Shown piece after piece: positions 11,981-24,420 of a DNA stretch of 64,000 bases. Within the stretch, counting starts at the first letter, position 1. Each line of letters starts with the position of its first letter. Location: positions 2,480,001 through 2,544,000 of the forward strand of contig MCGE01000001.1 of NCBI GenBank assembly GCA_002105175.1. Direction: 5' to 3'. The translations under genes were made by a program, and so were the position numbers. The stretch comes from Absidia repens. Lineage: Eukaryota > Mucoromycota > Mucoromycetes > Mucorales > Cunninghamellaceae. The notes below the pieces were generated by a model. It had not been told where the DNA came from and did not search any database. It saw only the letters and a program-made list of their open reading frames with translations.

Positions 11981-13065
11981 ATGCGTGTCATTCCCTTATT
12001 ATTGGCAAGCTTTACTGCTTTGATTAGTGCCTCTACACCCAAGAAACCTATAACTTCATTGCAAATCGGTAAGACAATACCTCGCCCAAGAAATATATAA
12101 TGATCTGCCCCCCTCCCGAAAAAGAGATACTTGAACAATACTAACACAATCGATATCTATACTTCTTTGTTGCAAAAAAAGGTATCAAGCATCGAGTACC
12201 GGAAGAGTTGTGCACAAAACGCTCTCATGATGGGTAAAGTAAAAAAAAAAACGGATGTATATCATATTCACAGCATCATTGTTACTGACTCTTTCTCTCA
12301 CTGTATGATATATGGGCTACCAAAAGTGATACTTTGTCTATGCACTACACTGGTACATTATATGACACTGGTGCCAAATTCGACAGTAGCTTGGATCGTA
12401 ACGAACCGCTTCAATTTACTCTTGGGACAGGCCAGGTGATAAAGGGATGGGACTTAGGCCTTAAAAAGTAAGTACATAGGCTACGTCAATGAACATTCTC
12501 TTCATTTCAATACTCACTCTTTTTATTGATGGGAACAATTGTGTATGTATAATTTAGTATGTGTGTTGGTGAAAAACGACGATTGAAAATTCCACCTCAT
12601 TTGGCATATGGTAGTCAAGGTGCAGGATCAGCAATTCCTGGGAATTCAGCTTTGATCTTTGATGTGGAATTAGTGGATGTCAAACCTGGTCATCGTGCTT
12701 TTGATAAAGCTAGACAAGGCAGTCAGATCTCCAGCGATGATCGATTTGAACAGTAAGTTAGAATTGGCGGTGTGTATCAATGGAAAAAAAGGTACAAAAT
12801 CTTTTGCTCATGACGTCTCATTTTTTTTGGGTGGGGGAAATCGCATTGAATTAGATTCAAGTCTCCATTATTTATCATATCCACAGCTATCGTTGTCTCT
12901 CTATTTGCGGTAATGTACCTGCATTCTCGTCAATCTTCCACAGACAATAACAAGAAGACGGGGAAAGAACCAGCCACCACCAGCACCAGCACCAGCACCA
13001 ATGATGATACCAAGAACAAGTCCAGCCCCAAGAAGAAGAACAAGGACAAAGCTAGGGTTGATTGA
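11981..13065 (+). CDS. FKBP-type peptidyl-prolyl isomerase, secretory, C-terminally membrane-anchored
   Basis: Peptidyl-prolyl cis-trans isomerase, probably assisting folding in the ER. Five exons (11981-12068, 12182-12233, 12327-12467, 12558-12752, 12855-13065) give 228 aa. Residues 1-17 ([17 protein letters not shown]) form a signal peptide. The FKBP fold follows with [52 protein letters not shown] and [13 protein letters not shown]; the Trp and Tyr of the drug pocket are present. After DDRFEQ the last exon adds a hydrophobic segment [20 protein letters not shown] and a Thr/Ser- then Lys-rich tail ([13 protein letters not shown]). ER FKBPs such as FKB2 are usually soluble, so the anchor is unusual. 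The acceptor at 12853-12854 was chosen because later AGs break the frame. An AATAAA lies at 13189. Confidence 0.9.
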
Positions 13066-14090
13066 AGTTTTCCTTCATTAATATAGTTTAACTCCTCCGT
13101 CGCTTCCCTTTCCCCTGCATTTAGTGTATGTTGCTTTAGTTTAGTTGGGTTTGCACAATATCTTTTTATTTTATTTTTTGTTTGACTCAATAAAGTTGAC
13201 GATTGTTTGAAATAAGATTACCTTTAACTATATTATTTTGTCTTTCGTTCTATTTGATATTTACTGTTGGGCTGTGAATGACGTTGTTGTGTATTGCATG
13301 ATGTGCTGTGGACCTTTGATGTATTCTTTTGAATTGCTACTCAAAAAAACCATTGCATTTATATACGGGCAGGGGTAATTTCCAAAAATGGAAGAGACTG
13401 CACATTGACGCTGTCGTTATACAGTGAAGAAGCAAATGTTGATCCTGTGCATTATAGTACAGTACTGTAGAAAAGAATATAGAAACCACTGTATAATATG
13501 CATCACAATTGTCTGGTATATGGCTTGCTACAAATAATAATAACAATCATAAAGTACACACATATCCTGCACAGAGCTTGTCTCTTTCTTTTTACAATAG
13601 AAACCCACATAGCGATACTGAATAACGATAAACCCTGGAATAACACAAACTTCTTGGAAAATATTGATTGTTGACTATGAGATATCGTGATTCAAATAAC
13701 GATTTTTATTTTCTGGAACTCCTAGGCCTCATCTATTTTGGGTGAGGAGAGCAGTGAGTGAAGTTGGCTTCAAGAAGGTCTAGAATGTATATAGAGCTAT
13801 TTAATGCGTCAACAATGTATTTTGAGCAAAATAAGCATCTCTAGTATATGTACTCAGTCCGCTCAAAACAACCGTTTTTAAGAGAATGCCCTGCAAATCA
13901 TACTCGCCGCCAAAAATATAAAAATATAGGCCAACAGTTCCCATTTTGCCCAATATCGTCGTTAGGAAAGTTCTAAATACTAGTGAAACACGGAGAAACA
14001 TTAAAGTCACTTGACGACATCCCACTTCCCCTGGTATAACCCACGCCAGAAACACACAATAAAAACAAACTACAGTACAAGGGATCAATC
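13066..14090. other. Intergenic, FKBP 3' flank
   Basis: Contains the FKBP poly(A) signal AATAAA (13189-13194). The rest is unremarkable AT-rich DNA; the 95-codon minus-strand frame at 13801-14088 has no recognisable domain. Confidence 0.5.
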
Positions 14091-14692
14091 GGAGAATTGC
14101 ATAAGTGAGACTATTGGGTAACCTGAAGAATGGTCAACACTAATCTAAAACGACGATGGTAAAAAGGGATCTGGAATTATACAAGGCAGACAAGATACGA
14201 GAATGACTATAAATGGGTATCTTTGATTGAAGCACATCTATTGTCAACACTAATCTAAAAGGTCGATGGTAAAGAAGGATCTATAGCACAAGACATGGGA
14301 AAGACTAATGGGACATATTTTTCATTGAAGCAGACAAAAGATGAATATTTTATTCAAATATATATTGAAACTATGGATAAACTAACACTAAATTAAGTTA
14401 ATGAAGGGTCCCAAAAACCAACTACCGATGGTTCTAAATCCTGGATCCAAAATGAAAGGGTTTCCCATGCAATCTTGTAATCCCTGAGCTGGAAACCCTT
14501 CTAAACTAGTCCTGACACTATTCTAAGTCTACTATAGCCTCCAAGAAATTGCACGGTGAAGAAAAAAAGAAGGGGAAAAAGGAAGTGAAAAGAAAGAGAG
14601 ACGGAAAAGAAAAAAAATGGGAGTAAATAAAAATCATCGCAAAAAATCATGTGGTCGGCACTTGAAATATCATTTCTGATCTCGCTGAACAG
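14091..14692 (-). repeat. Dispersed non-coding repeat, subfamily 2, copy C with tandem tail units
   Basis: On the minus strand the copy starts near 14675 with ATTTCAAGTGCCGACCACATG. It continues with a C/T tract, TTCACCGTGCAATTTCTTGG, AGGACTAGTTTAGAAGGG, GGGATTACAAGATTGCATGG, TTCATTAACTTAATTTAG and TTGAATAAAATATTC. Downstream (toward 14091) two clear ~100-bp tail units repeat the blocks CATGTCTTGTG, AGATCC, TTTACCATCG and TTTTAGATTAGTGTTGAC. Non-coding. Confidence 0.82.
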
Positions 14693-16053
14693 CCGTTCTG
14701 ACTTTTTTCAATAACCTATTTCATTTCGATGAAAAAGACACAGAAGAAGGTTCCAGAAGGCCGATGTATTGATAGATATAACAAGGATACGTAAATCTGA
14801 ATAACGATATTACGCACAATAACGATGTCTTTCGCTTTCCCGTTGTCATCGTTATTGTGGGTTCCAACAGTACCGTTTCGTCCCATTTTCCTTTCTTGAC
14901 CCGCCCTATAATCTAGTCCTCGATTATGTAGCCTCTGAGTAGACAGACCTATCCTCACATCAAAGATAGTACAACCTGTAATTATGCATTACAAAATTAT
15001 ATCTACCCCAGGACATCCAATTCCAGTCTTGTACTAAAGCACTTTGACCAAAATGTTCTTTTTGCCACCAAGCAAACCCCCCCCATCTTTATCTGAATTT
15101 TCCTAATTTCCTATTCAAGGTCAATGCCCAGACTGCTGACCAAGAAAAATATTTTTGATGGCAGTTGTTGTCTTCTTACTAGGATCTTAATGAAGATGCC
15201 ACTCCTAGTAAGACGCGTTCCTTAGAGAATCGAGTATTTATTTTCCAATAATATCCCACAAACCGCACCACCCTTGGGACAAACAAAAGCGTAAAACTTC
15301 ACTCGTAAGAATAAAACATACTAAGATTGATTTTTAATTTTTCTTTACTTGCTCCGATGGTCAGGTCGCGCCCCAACGGGATTACTCTGTTTGACGAAGA
15401 CCATGTGAATAACTTTAATTTTATGAACCTCCCCCCCTATTTTTTAATCACGCAAAAATCAAACATCAACATCAGGTTGCCCATATCGTCCAAGATAAGA
15501 CATTAAATAATGTAGTGTATACTGTAAATGGCTATTCCAGCGTATCTCACTTGTTCTCCCTCCCTCCCCCCCCAATATAATGATAATAAAAGACCCTGAT
15601 CGGTTTCCCTGAGCTATCATCACAACCAAAATAATGAAAAAAGATCACAGTATTCGATAGATAAAGATATTCATGACGCTTTATTTTAAAAATCACTTTA
15701 AGAGGAATACGTACTATAAACTATACTAACTAATATATACAAAATTTCAAAATACATGAGGTGTGTGAGTGTGTGAGTGTGTGAGTGTGTGTGTGCTTGT
15801 GTGTGTGTGTAAAAGGGATGGGTTATGCATCATGGGACCCATGGTTGTATCCATACAACGGGGTAGTCAAAATAAAATGAGAGAGATATGTGTAAAAAAG
15901 AATAAAAAAAGGAATAGGGGAATGAATCATAACAGTAACATATAATAAACTAATAATAAAAATAACAATAACAATAGCGATAACAATAATAATAGCAGTA
16001 ATAAATATGATATAAAGGAATATAAAGAGGGGAGGGGAAAAAAGTAAATAACC
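14693..16053. other. Intergenic, peroxiredoxin 3' flank
   Basis: No gene seen. Holds a GT/GAGT-rich microsatellite (about 15761-15810) and an AATAAT-rich stretch (15945-16000) next to the peroxiredoxin stop, likely its 3' UTR read on the minus strand. Confidence 0.5.
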
Positions 16054-16796
16054 CTAAAAGGGGGAAGAGGTCAAGCGTAAATAGGGTTTGATAATACGGA
16101 CATCCTTGAAGACCCGTTGAGCTTCGGCGGTGGAGAGATCAGGGTGGACAATGACATCGTCGCCACGTTTCCAGTTTCCTGGAGTTGTAATACGATGACG
16201 ATCACCAAGTTGTAAAGAATCAATCACACGTAAGATTTCATCAAAATTTCGGCCAGTGGATGCAGGATAGGTCATCATGAGACGTACCGTTTTTGTAGGG
16301 TCAATCACAAACACTGAGCGGACCGTATAAGGAATACCATCGTTATCCACATTGGTAGGGTCTTGGTTGTCCAACATGTCGTAAAGTGTCGATACGTTGC
16401 GATCTCCATCAGCGATAATTGGAAATTGAAGGTTGACATTGTTCACTTCGTTGATATCTTTAATCCATTGGTCATGTTCAGCTAAGCCATTAGCAGAGAG
16501 TCCGATCACCTTGACATCACGTTCTTCGAATTCGTCTTGCAATGCCGCCACTAATCCGAGTTCTGTTGTACATACGGGAGCTACCAAGAAAAAGAAGAAA
16601 AACGGAGATAGTTGATTAATATGGGAGTTTTTTTTCTTACTTCATGTGATTGTACTTGGTTGTTATACTTACTAAAGTCAGCAGGATGAGAAAAAAGAAT
16701 ACCCCAACTGTCACCTAAAAATTCATGAAAGTCAATTTCGCCTTTTGTTGAGTGAGCAGTAAAATTGGGAGCAGGAGATCCAAGTCGAATTGGCAT
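16054..16796 (-). CDS. 1-Cys peroxiredoxin (Prx6/PRX1 type)
   Basis: Thiol peroxidase that reduces H2O2 and alkyl hydroperoxides. Two exons (16796-16673, 16580-16054) encode 216 aa, the usual length for the Prx6 subfamily. The peroxidatic motif HPADFTPVCTTELG is assembled across the intron, with Thr and Cys in the expected TxxC spacing. Other family blocks are LGDSWGILFSHP, FPIIADGDRNVSTLYDMLD, YTVRSVFVIDP, RLMMTYPASTGRNFDEILRVIDSLQL and TPGNWKRGDDVIVHP. No second resolving Cys is placed as in 2-Cys enzymes. No clear mitochondrial leader, so a cytosolic location is the simplest reading. Confidence 0.95.
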
Positions 16797-17363
16797 GTTT
16801 GTTGTATTTTGACAATAGATGAAAGGAAGGAAGTGAAGAAAAGAAAAAGAAGCGAAAAAGGTACAGTTGTTTATTAAATAGTCTTGTCTCTCTCCTTACG
16901 CACCAATATTTCAAGCACCGCTCGCGCGAAGGTAATATTGAATGGTACGATTGTCAAAAACTTGAGCGCGCGAACCATGGTGCCACACTCATATTCGTAC
17001 ACTCGTCAGCATCGGCATTTAAATATTCTAAACTTTGTTCAGGTTCCTTTTTTTTTCTGTTACACCTTTTTGTTAAAGATATTCCCTTATCTCGATGTAA
17101 AAATAAATAAATGCTCAATTTCACTTATTTCTCCATTTCCATCAACATGATAATTAGTCCGCCCACAGAGTGTATACGGTAGAATACAACAAAAATCTAT
17201 AACTGAATATGACCTGGATATCCATGGTACCTCGTTGATGGTGATGGTTTTCAATGTGAGTATCTGGATTAGAATAAGTGTATGGCGATCTCCAACAAAT
17301 GTATTGTATATCAATGGTTAGACTCCACACTTACCATAGTTTATTACTTTTATATTATTCAAT

Positions 17364-17400
<37 letters not shown>

Positions 17401-18531
17401 AAGTGATTATCCAGTACAATATAGATTATCAGGGAAACATTGATGAGTGAATTATACCCTTTATCATCTTATTCTCAGGTATCTTGATGTTTTATCCATA
17501 CAGTACTATAACAAAAGAAAAAGAAAAAAGGAAACAAGCAAAAAAAAAGGACAAATATAAAAACTACGGACATTACAGAAGGAAAAAGAAATAAAGGGGC
17601 ATTTTAAGTACTTCCAGCAAGAAATAATTTCGGGATCACGGAGACAAGTATATATAACCTATAACAGCCATCGGCCAGTCAAAAGGTTGGCTCAGGAGGT
17701 TGAAAATAGGAGGATTCTAGCGATTGCGACATGGTAAAATGAGATACTCTTTTTCTTTCCCCTAAAAGAAACGTCTTTAAAAGATCTTTCGTATAGAATT
17801 ACTTTTTAAAAACGGGTCCCGATGATAACATGTTTTGCAAGGGATCATACCATTTTATCGACTATATAACTTCAAAACTATATATGGTATTTACAAAACA
17901 CACAGTGTGTACTGCGGAAATCATTTTGTTTTAATACTTTTTTTTGGTCCAATCAAAATAAAATAGACAGGTACAGCTCTGCTCGGAAATTAAACTCCGC
18001 GCGATTCATGCTCATGCGCGTTGATCAACATTTTTCCACAACTGAATCAAGCCTTTCCAGTATTTCCATAAAAACATTATGCCCCTCTTCTCTAGTAGCA
18101 TTTTATGCTCCCCTGATTTTTTTTTTAAAAAAAAAAGGCGAAATACAACACAAACCATAAAAAAAGTGAATATCTCGCTTATAAGAAATAAAAACAGGGT
18201 GGCTCCTTATTAAGACATACCCATGCTACTATTGCATTTTCCCGAGGGTTACATCCAATTAGTAATTCATCCCTTTTAATAATGTCAAAGAGAGCAAAAA
18301 AAAAAAAAGTTGCCGAAGAAAGAAAGTCTTGTCAATAGGTAAGATTTGTTGAAGTCTAATAGTAGGAAGAAAATGATAATCCTGATAAGACGATAGTTAC
18401 GATGATGATCTATCATAATAGAATGAAGGAGAACAGAAAAAACAGTGGATTATGGTTCATAAGTACAAGAAGATGCATACTCATTCTCAAAGGGAGACAA
18501 AAACGAAGATAGTTAAAGGATCCATAATTTG

Positions 18532-18562
<31 letters not shown>

Positions 18563-19382
18563 ATAAGCAAGTGCGTTGAATAATTTGGACGATTGGTGAT
18601 TTCAAATAAGAGAATTTATATCAAACCGGCATTCCTATATCATTTCTATTATCAAAAGAATTATAATAGTATCAATGTTTACTTGATAATTATAGGCGCT
18701 GCTTATCTTTTTGAACTTTCTTAACCGGTGGCGTATTTCGACATGGATCATCTTTTAACTCGAGATAAAAAAAAGGGGATGAACTCAGAATTTGTAAGAT
18801 TTTCTTCGGTTAATCTTGCTGGCGGAATAAGGAGTTGAGGTACTCATTATATTATATAAATTTAAAAAAGGAGATTATATAGTAAAGATAAAGAGATAAA
18901 GGGTATCACCTTTACTCTCCAAAAAATGTGTCGACGGTTTTCCATGATCTCGCATATCATTTTTCCGTCGCCCCTTCCCAAAACTTAATCAGGTAGACTT
19001 TTTAAACGCCGAATAATGGCTCTTATAACTTGCTCCTTTTTTTCTTTTTTTCTCTTCTTTCTTTCTCCAGTCATTCATTCACTTCTGTTTTTTTTTTTTC
19101 AAAAAAAAAAGACTACACATATATACACATACTCCTATTACTTTTTCTTTATATACTATTATATAGCACTCACGCTACTTTTATAATACGTAGAAAAAGT
19201 GTGCTTCGCCCCACCCCTCCCCACCCCTCTTACTCACCTTTCCAGCTCCCTCTACACTTCACACTACATATATCTTTTATATAGTTGAAAATCTTTTATA
19301 TTTTTTTTACATCCATATATCCATATATATATATATTTACACCTCATTATCCCGTTGTACATTGATCTATTTGCGTTGAATA
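16797..19382. other. Large intergenic region with PMA1 promoter
   Basis: About 2.6 kb between two divergent genes. Contains an uninterrupted run of 32 T (17367-17398), a (TA)n microsatellite near 18534-18556, and a CG-containing patch at 16915-16985 with CTCGCGCG and GAGCGCGCG. The last 400 bases are strongly C/T-rich on the plus strand, as expected just ahead of a highly expressed fungal gene. No reading frame with a family signal. Confidence 0.55.
17367..17398. repeat. T32 homopolymer
   Basis: Thirty-two consecutive T on the plus strand in the spacer between the peroxiredoxin and PMA1 genes. Length in the assembly may be imprecise. Confidence 0.9.
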
Positions 19383-22300
19383 ATGTCGGAAAAGAGAGGA
19401 AATCTTCAATCACTTACGGTGGAAGAGCTATACGATAAAGACAAGTATGACCTTTCTACAATGGAACCTGGCGATGTTTTTGAACTATTACAGTAAGTTT
19501 AAATTTAACTCCCTCCTCCCTATTCTATTCATTTTTCTTTAAGTTTTCCTCGTATCTTATTCAACTTTATTTTTTCTTTTACTCCTTCTTAGAACAACAT
19601 CAAATGGGTTGACAAGCACAGAAGCTACGCGACGCATTGAAAAGTTTGGACCCAATCGGTTAGAACAAAAAACCATCAATCCTTTCTGGCAATTCTTGGG
19701 TTTTATGTGGAATCCTTTATCATGGGTCATGGAAGCAGCCGCTTTGGTATCCATTGCATTATCTAACGGTGACAACAGACCTCCTGATTATCCTGACTTC
19801 ATTGGTATCGTCCTCTTGTTATTTGCAAATGCAACAATCGGATTTATGGAAGAACGTCAAGCTGGGAATGCGGTGAAAGCTTTGATGGAATCGTTGGCCC
19901 CTGAATGCAAAGTCAAACGGGATGGTCAATGGAAAACCATGGAAGCCGCTGACTTGGTGCCTGGTGATGTAGTCTCTATCAAATTGGGTGATGTTATTCC
20001 TGCCGATGGTCGTCTAGTTACTGTAAGTTCTTTTTTTTGTCCAAAACTTCTTTTGTTTTTTCTCTAATGCTTAACATTTCTTTTTCAGGCGCATGGACAA
20101 GTCTCAATAGATCAAGCCGCTTTGACAGGTGAATCCTTACCGGTCGGGAAAGAATCGGGCGATGAAATTTTCTCTGGGTCCACTGTGAAACAAGGGGAAG
20201 CCGAAGCCATTATCATCGGTACTGGTCTCAACACTTTCTTCGGTCGTGCCGCAAAGCTCGTTGGTGAAGCTGGTGAAGAAGAAGGGCATTTGCAAACCAT
20301 TTTGGCCAAGATTGGGAACTTTTGTCTTATTACCATTGGTATCTTTTTGGTGATTGAAATCATTGTGATGTATGCTGGTTTCCATTACGCCTACCGCCGT
20401 GGGATCGACAATGTATTGGTGTTGCTTATTGGTGGTATTCCTATTGCCATGCCAACGGTACTATCGGTGACGCTTGCCATTGGTGCCAAACAACTCGCTG
20501 AACACAAAGCCATTGTGACTCGTATTACCGCTATTGAAGAAATGGCGGCAGTGACCATCCTTTGCTCGGACAAGACCGGTACGTTGACTTTGAATAAGTT
20601 AATCGTGGACAAACCGACCATCAAGACCTATGCCGAATTCAATGGCGATGAAATCATTCAACTCTCCGCCTTTGCCTGTCGTACTGAAAATCAGGATGCC
20701 ATTGACTTTTGTATTACCAACTCTTTACCAGACCCTGCTATGGCCCGTGCTGGCATTGAAGAACTGGAATTCAAGCCCTTCAACCCTGTGGTCAAACGGA
20801 CGGAAATCACCTATCTTCGCCAGTCGGATGGTGTCACCTGCCGCGTCACCAAAGGCATGTCACATACCATTTTGGATCTTTGCTCAAGGGACAAAGACGA
20901 TGCTCAGATCAAGGCCTTGAACGATGATGTAGATGAATTTGCCCGTCGTGGTCTCCGCGCACTCGCTGTGGCTGTGGACGAAGTGCCTAATGGTGAAGTG
21001 GATGGTGAAGGCAAAGGCTTCCGATTGATTGGGTTATTGCCTATTTATGATCCTCCTCGCTCTGATACCAAGGAAACCATTGACCGTTCTATTGCATTGG
21101 GTGTTCAAGTCAAGATGATTACTGGTGATCAACTCGCTATTGGAAAGGAAACTGGTCGCCGTCTTGGCATGGGTGACAACATGTTTTTATCAAAAACTCT
21201 TAAGGAAGGACCTCCCCCTGGCTCTGGTTATGCCGATATCGACCAAATGGTGCTGCAATGTGATGGGTTTGCCGGTGTGTATCCAGAACACAAGTATGAA
21301 ATTGTGGAACGTTTGCAAGCAATGGGCCACATGACGGCAATGACAGGTGATGGTGTCAATGATGCTCCTGCTCTTTCCAAAGCGAACGTTGGTATTGCTG
21401 TAGCTGATGCTTCTGACGCTGCTCGCTCTGCTGCTGATATTGTGTTGACGGAACCTGGTCTTTCGGTGATTGTGGAAGCTATTATTGGATCAAGACAAAT
21501 TTTCCAACGTATGCGAAACTATTCTATCTACACTTGCTCCGTGACTGTGCGTGTGGTGGTTGGCTTTTCCATTCTCTGCTGGGCTTTTGAACACGATTTC
21601 CCTCCCTTCTTGGTGTTGATTATTGCTATTTTGAATGACGGTACTATTATGACCATCTCTACTGATCGTGTGAAACCTTCCCCGTATCCAGATGCGTGGA
21701 ACTTGCGTGAAATCTTCTCTTATGCTATTGTTTATGGAATGTACCTCTGTGTGTCCACTGTCGCCTTCTTTGCCGTCGCCTTCAAAACCGACTTTTTCAA
21801 GGATAATTTCGGTGTGGAACGTTTCACCGATCCCAACGAACCTCTTTACCACTCGATTGTTTATCTCCAAGTGTCTACTATTTCTCAGGCGCTCATTTTT
21901 ATCACTCGGTCTCGCGGCATGTGGTTTACTGAACGTCCATCCTTGATGCTCATGAGTGCGTTTGTTGTAGCCCAATTACTGGCGACCTTTATTGCAGTTT
22001 ATGCTGACTGGGAATTTACTCTTGTGCGTGGCTGTGGATGGAAATGGGCTGCCATTGTTTGGGTGTAAGTAGCGAATTTATATATATATTAGAAATGAAT
22101 TCGATTGTTGACATTGGGTGTTTTCTTTTTCTTTCTCTTATTGTAGATGGAATTTGATTTGGTTCCTTCCCATGGACCTGATCAAGTTCGGTATGCGACC
22201 CTTCTTCGAACCTACCGGTAATAGTCTTCAAGAAAATCATGTTCCATTGGCTGGTGGCCACTCTCGTCGTGCGTCGGCAATCTCGGCTACTTCATCTGCA

Positions 22301-22546
22301 CGATACTATGCCAATCGTACTCGCTCTTTGAAATCTATGGAACGTCCTCAAAACTTTGGAAAACGTTTGCTTGGAATGAATAAAAGCATGAGCACTGACG
22401 TCAAAGAAATGCGTCGCTTCTCGTCTATTCAGGTAATTTTTTTTTTTTTATTAATATTATATTCACGTTAGGTGGATGGATCACTCACCATGTTTTTATT
22501 TTATATTTATTAGACCAACCAAGCGGCACAAATGTTGAACGCATAG
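19383..22546 (+). CDS. PMA1: Plasma-membrane H+-ATPase (P-type, IIIA)
   Basis: Electrogenic proton pump that energises nutrient uptake. Five exons (19383-19492, 19593-20022, 20089-22064, 22147-22432, 22514-22546) give 944 aa. The actuator loop shows DGQWKTMEAADLVPGDV and DQAALTGESLPV, the phosphorylation site is CSDKTGTLTLNKL, and the hinge region has MITGDQLAIGKETGRRLGMG and TGDGVNDAPALSKANVGIAV. Transmembrane blocks include IGGIPIAMPTVLSVTLAIGA and LVLIIAILNDGTIMTISTDRV. The N-terminus is short compared with yeast Pma1. The C-terminal regulatory tail is about 80 residues, rich in Ser/Arg (SRRASAISATSSARYY), with a tiny last exon coding for TNQAAQMLNA. AATAAA near 22748 may be the poly(A) signal. 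Confidence 0.97.
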
Positions 22547-23394
22547 GTGGAAACAGTAACTTTAGATCCATCCTCCCTTTTTTTATCATTCAAATATATC
22601 CTCTTCATATCTTTTTGTGTGCTATAGCAGTAGTCATTTTTTTACCCACTTCTTCTTATTTTAGTTCCCCTTTAATATTCATTCATGCACTTGCATTTTC
22701 TCCCTTTCCATTGTTTTGTTTTCCTTTTCGTATCATTCTCATCTTATAATAAATAAAAATGAATTGAAAACATGAAAAAATATACTCTTGCTACTATTTG
22801 CTGATATGATATTTGTGTATGTATGTGTGTGTTTGTGTGTACTTGTGTGTGCTAGCGTATGCTTATGTGTGTTGGTGCAATTCAGAAGAGCATACAAAAA
22901 ATTTGGGCTGCAAATGATATTTACATATTAAACTTGACAATAAAACATTTAATTACTTAATACGTATGACAGGAAAGGTCAAAAGGAACAAATATTTACT
23001 GGTTGGAGTAATTTTTTGGTTATATAAAAAAACGCCTTAGGCTAGTAGATTTTGGCGGAGGGGTCGATAAATTGCAACAAGAAATACGTTTATCAAAAAA
23101 CAAAGGAGGATTATGCGTATACATTAAATATCTTCTAGTGGTTATAATTACATCACTGTGTATTTTTATTATTATTTTTTATGTGCTCTTACTATCCTTT
23201 TTCGTCTCCATCAGGAACATATTTATAAAACCATGTAATAAAATACGTCTGATCCCTATATATAGAAACCTAGTGCTATGCAGTAGACGGAGTACTGAGT
23301 TCGAAGGTTGATTGATATTGCTTCAGACTTTTCTTTTTTGCACAAATACATCATCTTTTCTTCTATTTTTTTTTTCGTACACGAGCAAGTATAA
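22547..23394. other. Intergenic, PMA1 3' UTR and spacer
   Basis: T-rich PMA1 3' UTR up to about 22760, then a GT-rich microsatellite (22815-22875). The 79-codon frame at 23072-23311 is hydrophobic but lacks any family match or splice context. Confidence 0.5.
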
Positions 23395-23520
23395 GTACAA
23401 TGTGGGTATACCCATTCGACAAGACATAAATTAGATGTATAAGAGATCAAGTTCGAGCAAAAAGACAAGACATATTTTATTTAGATGTGGATATAAACTA
23501 TGGTATCACAGAGGTAACTA
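23395..23520 (-). repeat. 3'-terminal fragment of subfamily-1 repeat
   Basis: On the minus strand it reads CATAGTTTATATCC, ACATCTAAATAAAATATGTC, then GATCTCTTATACATC and TTGTCTTGT-like TATGTCTTGTCGAATGGGTA. This matches the 3' ends of the copies at 8.8 kb and 37.3 kb. The rest of the element is absent. It lies about 215 bp ahead of, and inverted to, the full copy at 23.7 kb. Confidence 0.75.
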
Positions 23521-23734
23521 AACTGGCAGGCCGAGTAGCTCCATCTTGCCTGCAAAGGCAATAAGAGAAGAGAACGACCATGCTGCCTATGTTAACGGGT
23601 AGCAGATTCTGTTACAAGAAGAGAAATGCCATGCTGGTCATGTATGGGATCGGTTGTTGTAAAAAGACAAAACAAAGTGAAGATATCCCATCAAAAAGAG
23701 TCGCCAAACCAAAATCGTTAGCAGGCAAAAGCCA

Positions 23735-24420
23735 GATTTGAAATTCCGCCCACGTGAAGTTTTATTTACCTTCAATTTTGCCGCTCTTGCTTTCTTTTCC
23801 TTCCCTTTTCCTTTTTTTTTCATTTCAATTTTTCTTCACCATTCAACTTCAATGGGGTTATTTCGGGTCTAGAATTATATCAGGACTAGTTTAGAAGGGT
23901 TTTCAGTTCAGGGATTACAAGATACATGGGGAAACCCTTTCATTTTGGATCCAGGATTTTAGACCACCATTAGTTAGTTTTTTAGATCCTTCATTAGCTT
24001 AGTTTAATGTTAGTTTGTTATATATGGTATCTTCATCTGAATAAAAAATGCCTCTTTTTACATGCTTCAAAGAAAAAACGTCCCATTAATCGCTTTCACG
24101 TCTTGTGCAATAGATCCCTGGTTTTTAGTACCATTGCGGCCTCTGATCAGTGTTGACCGTTGTTGTGTTTTAAGGAAGAAAACACTTCCGTCTTTCCTAC
24201 GTTTTATACGGTGTACTGTATTCCATTTTATATTCGTCTCTTTAGGTTAGTTCTGAACATCCCTCAGACCTTTCATTTGTATACCTCATGTAGTCATCAT
24301 TAGAATCCTTCTCCTTCAGTTTTAGTATCTACCGATATTGTTCAATAAAATATGCATTTTTTTTTTCTTCAACCATCCTCTGACTCATCGGATAATTGAA
24401 AAAATGTTGCTCGCTAGTAT
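23735..24420 (+). repeat. Dispersed non-coding repeat, subfamily 2, copy D
   Basis: Starts GATTTGAAATTCCGCCCACG (23735), then a C/T tract, TTCACCATTCAACTTCAATG and AGGACTAGTTTAGAAGGG. The core follows (TTCAGGGATTACAAGATACA, TGGGGAAACCCTTTCATTTT), then TTCATTAGCTTAGTTTAATG and CTGAATAAAAAATGCCTC (about 24040). Tail units contain TGTTGACCGTTGTTGTG and TTCAATAAAATATGC. The tail aligns with that of the copy at 60.5 kb for several hundred bases. Short frames inside it are not genes. Confidence 0.85.

Noticed and set aside
21490..21975. 161-codon antisense frame within PMA1
   Set aside because: Antisense shadow of highly conserved ATPase coding sequence.
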